Positions 61,803-64,000 of a DNA stretch of 64,000 nucleotides are shown here, one piece after another. Below the pieces are notes generated by a model. It had not been told where the DNA came from. It was given only the letters and a program-made list of their open reading frames with translations, and searched no databases. Origin of the DNA: Ewingella sp049889095 (GTDB taxonomy: Bacteria; Pseudomonadota; Gammaproteobacteria; Enterobacterales; Enterobacteriaceae); assembly GCA_049889095.1 (NCBI GenBank), contig JBLJFK010000001.1. One strand, 5' to 3'. Both the position numbers and the translations under genes were made by a program. The stretch's first letter is position 1; each line of letters starts with the position of its first letter.

Positions 61803-61828
61803 AAAGGCACCTTTACTTAGGTGCCTTT
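61803..61828. terminator. Bidirectional terminator between rcsC and rcsB
   Basis: AAAGGCACCT pairs perfectly with AGGTGCCTTT around a 6-base loop, with A- and T-rich ends on both strands, between convergent genes. Confidence 0.85.
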
Positions 61829-61868
61829 CTACTTAACCCGTAAAATCCTGCCAATCCAAACGCGTTTT

Positions 61869-62519
61869 TTAGCCCCGATCAACCGGTTGCGAGCTGACGG
61901 AAGAGAGATAGTTCAACAGTGCAATATCGTTTTCTACGCCCAACTTCATCATGGCTGACTTCTTCTGGCTACTGATGGTTTTGATACTGCGGTTGAGTTT
62001 TCTGGCAATTTCAGTCACCAGGAAACCTTCAGCGAACAGGCGCAGAACTTCACTCTCTTTTGGAGAGAGGCGTTTGTCGCCGTAACCGTTAGCACTAATT
62101 TTCTCAAGTAATTTCGCTACGCTATCCGGCGTGAATTTCTTGCCTTTTTGCAAAGCGGCCAGGGCTTTTGGCAAGTCCGTTGGCGCACCCTGTTTCAGTA
62201 CAATGCCTTCTATGTCTAAATCCAACACCGAACTCAATATAGCCGGATTATTGTTCATGGTTAGCACAATGATAGACAGTTGCGGATAGTGGCGTTTAAT
62301 GTACTTAATAAGCGTGATGCCATCGCCATATTTATCACCCGGCATCGACAAATCTGTGACCAACACGTGGGCGTCAAGTTTGCTCAAACTATTGACCAGA
62401 GCGGTCGAATCTTCAAACTCACCTACTACGTTTACCCACTCAATTTGCTCGAGTGATTTACGGATCCCAAACAGGACAATAGGATGGTCATCAGCAATAA
62501 TTACGTTCATATTATTCAT
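61869..62519 (-). CDS. rcsB: Response regulator RcsB
   Basis: This 216-residue protein has exactly the length of E. coli RcsB and is nearly identical until the last few residues. The receiver domain has IIADDHP and phosphoacceptor Asp56 in VTDLSMPGDK; the LuxR-type helix-turn-helix (about 150-205) has KESEVLRLFAEGFLVTEIA and IKTISSQK. The divergent C-terminal tail is VSSQPVDRG. The ATG at 62519 gives family length; an open frame to 62564 runs into the end of rcsD. It lies four bases after rcsD in the same direction. Confidence 0.97.
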   Translation of the reverse strand: MNNMNVIIADDHPIVLFGIRKSLEQIEWVNVVGEFEDSTALVNSLSKLDAHVLVTDLSMPGDKYGDGITLIKYIKRHYPQLSIIVLTMNNNPAILSSVLDLDIEGIVLKQGAPTDLPKALAALQKGKKFTPDSVAKLLEKISANGYGDKRLSPKESEVLRLFAEGFLVTEIARKLNRSIKTISSQKKSAMMKLGVENDIALLNYLSSVSSQPVDRG

Positions 62520-62523
62520 GTGA

Positions 62524-64000
62524 TTAGCTACCTTGCTGCAGCAGTCTGGAGACAAAAGAATCAATGTGATTAATGTTATCAGTGATCATCAAAACGTCGC
62601 CAGCGACGATATGTTGTTCTAACGTTTCACACAAGTGCTTGCCTGGGGTCAGGTTCAACATAGCGAACACCCCCTTAAGGCGATGAGCGGTCTGGGAAAG
62701 TGATGTAAAATCACGACGTTGATTTTCATTATACAGTTTCTCAAGATCTTCCGGTACTGTCTCGACAAACAGCTGATAGTAATCACTTGATTTGAGCTGT
62801 TTTTCATAAAAGTCGAGAGAGTCCTCCCCGGAGCCTTCGGTGTTAACACTGTCATCGGATTCAGTAAATTGATGTTCGATTAACAGTAAGGTTGCGTCAA
62901 TCAGCGCACTGCCGATGTTGTAGTTGACGCGAATGTAATGCTTTTCAAGCTGCTGGAAACCCGTTTCATCGCTGGTCAGCAACAGCGTATACTGGCCGCT
63001 GTTTTGCGGGTTGTCCGTCAATAAAACGTCGTACTCGCGGGCGATCTGACGCTCATCAGCGATAATACATATCGCACCATATGCGTTCATTGTGCGGGTC
63101 ACAATACCGCGCACCTCTTCAGACGTGATATCCAGCAACAGTGTTACGTCATCCAGCAGCTTTTCATGGGCTGCCTGAGGTTCATTCTCTTCAAAGATCT
63201 GTTTGATTCGCACCGTATAACGCGTGCCAATATCCAGTTTACTGCGGATCTCCAATTGTCCCCCGAGTTTCTTGCACAACTGATTGCACAGGAAAAAGGT
63301 CAGGCCAGACCCATGGTTAAATCGATCCAGCATGGTTTGGCTCAGGAAAGGATAATTCAGATTGCTCAATTCCTCCTTTGAAATGCCACTGCCGGTGTCA
63401 GTAATGTGGAAAATCAGTTGGCCAGGTTGTTCTGCGTCATGCTCTGTAGTCAGGGTGACCTTGCCCACTGATGTGGTCACAATCGCGTAATCAATCAGCA
63501 GGGACAGAACTTTTTTCAGTGCCTGACCGTCGCCGACAAAGTTTGCTTCCGGCTCAGGATGGAAATGGTTCAGTATCGCCAGACCCTTTTGGTTGAGTTT
63601 CGGCAGCGCTTCAAGCAGTAGCTCATCCACCAGCGCACATAATGCGTAGGACTGCTGTAGCGGTTGCCAGTCCTGCGTTTCCAGCCGGGTGAGTAGGGTG
63701 ATGTTATCTACCAGCGTCAGTGCATTACGTGACTCATTAAGCAGACGGCCTTGCAGCGTTTGGCGCTCCTGGATATCCGTATTCTCGGTCAGAGCATGCA
63801 CCAGCCCATTGAGCTCATTCAGCGGTTGATTGAGCTCAATGCCCAGATTGTGCAGCATTAACTTACGAGCCTGCAGGTTTTTATCGAACTCGCGGCGCGC
63901 CTGCTGCAACGTCTTATTGACCATCACTTCTTTATCCTGATCGTGCAGCAGGAACAGATAGGTTTCCGGTGAGATTTGACTCCGCAACATGCGGATTTCA
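62524..64000 (-). CDS. rcsD: Phosphotransfer intermediate RcsD (3' part, start outside window)
   Basis: The 3' portion, about 490 residues, of a protein that is about 890 residues in E. coli; it is cut by the right edge. It has the dimerisation/HisKA-like helices without the phosphoacceptor His, a degenerate HATPase domain (DTGSGISKEE, GSGLTFFLCNQ), the ABL domain and the C-terminal HPt domain with the acceptor His in TAHRLKG (codon 62683-62685). It moves phosphate between RcsC and RcsB. In E. coli an rcsB promoter lies inside rcsD; none is assigned here. Immediately upstream of rcsB. Confidence 0.95.
   Translation of the reverse strand, partial: EIRMLRSQISPETYLFLLHDQDKEVMVNKTLQQARREFDKNLQARKLMLHNLGIELNQPLNELNGLVHALTENTDIQERQTLQGRLLNESRNALTLVDNITLLTRLETQDWQPLQQSYALCALVDELLLEALPKLNQKGLAILNHFHPEPEANFVGDGQALKKVLSLLIDYAIVTTSVGKVTLTTEHDAEQPGQLIFHITDTGSGISKEELSNLNYPFLSQTMLDRFNHGSGLTFFLCNQLCKKLGGQLEIRSKLDIGTRYTVRIKQIFEENEPQAAHEKLLDDVTLLLDITSEEVRGIVTRTMNAYGAICIIADERQIAREYDVLLTDNPQNSGQYTLLLTSDETGFQQLEKHYIRVNYNIGSALIDATLLLIEHQFTESDDSVNTEGSGEDSLDFYEKQLKSSDYYQLFVETVPEDLEKLYNENQRRDFTSLSQTAHRLKGVFAMLNLTPGKHLCETLEQHIVAGDVLMITDNINHIDSFVSRLLQQGS

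Overview
The window is a chromosomal segment of a gammaproteobacterium of the order Enterobacterales. The evidence is the gene content and order: nuoA-N with a fused nuoCD, menFDHBCE, nrdAB-yfaE, the gyrA/ubiG pair, the rcsD-rcsB/rcsC convergent pair, ackA-pta and the yfbR-yfbV set, all as in Escherichia coli and with clearly similar proteins. Three ERIC elements support the same placement. The lack of arn, glp, ela/rbn and folX neighbours found in E. coli, and a long-form ERIC, point to a Yersiniaceae-like genus (Rahnella, Ewingella, Rouxiella or Serratia relatives) rather than E. coli itself. The genus is an inference.

Layout. 1-660 is a non-coding copy of a large palindromic repeat, cut by the left edge. 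0.8-7.9 kb holds yjdM, an M3 metallopeptidase, a flavin reductase-like protein, rlmF, yfcH, yfcG and yfcD. 7.9-11.6 kb is the only clearly accessory gene block: a LacI-family regulator divergent from an ascorbate-type PTS (EIIA, EIIB, EIIC) with two operator-like palindromes and a perfect CRP site between them. It sits between yfcD and pta, where E. coli carries yfcC. 11.7-20.2 kb is pta, ackA, yfbV, yfbU, yfbT, yfbS, yfbR. 20.3-23.5 kb is alaA and lrhA with a long AT-rich gap. 24.2-39.3 kb is the respiratory complex I operon nuoA-N, with an ERIC element inserted between nuoF and nuoG. 39.5-40.5 kb has a DUF1097 membrane protein and elaB. 40.7-47.8 kb is the menaquinone operon menFDHBCE, then yfaZ and yfaY. 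50.1-50.6 kb is the second copy of the large repeat, in opposite orientation to the first. 50.7-55.6 kb is yfaE, nrdB, nrdA and ubiG on the minus strand. 55.9-64.0 kb is gyrA, a long ERIC, rcsC, rcsB and the 3' part of rcsD.

Functionally the window is mostly housekeeping: acetate/acetyl-phosphate exchange (Pta-AckA), NADH oxidation (Nuo) feeding menaquinone (Men) or ubiquinone (UbiG), aerobic deoxyribonucleotide synthesis (NrdAB with the YfaE ferredoxin that maintains its cofactor), DNA supercoiling (GyrA) and the Rcs envelope-stress phosphorelay.

I found no CRISPR array, defence island, toxin-antitoxin pair, transposase, prophage, tRNA or rRNA gene. The most unusual signal is the pair of roughly 520-600 bp palindromic repeats. 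Each carries hairpins at equivalent places whose stem sequences differ between copies and arms while pairing is kept. The orphan PTS block is the second point of interest.
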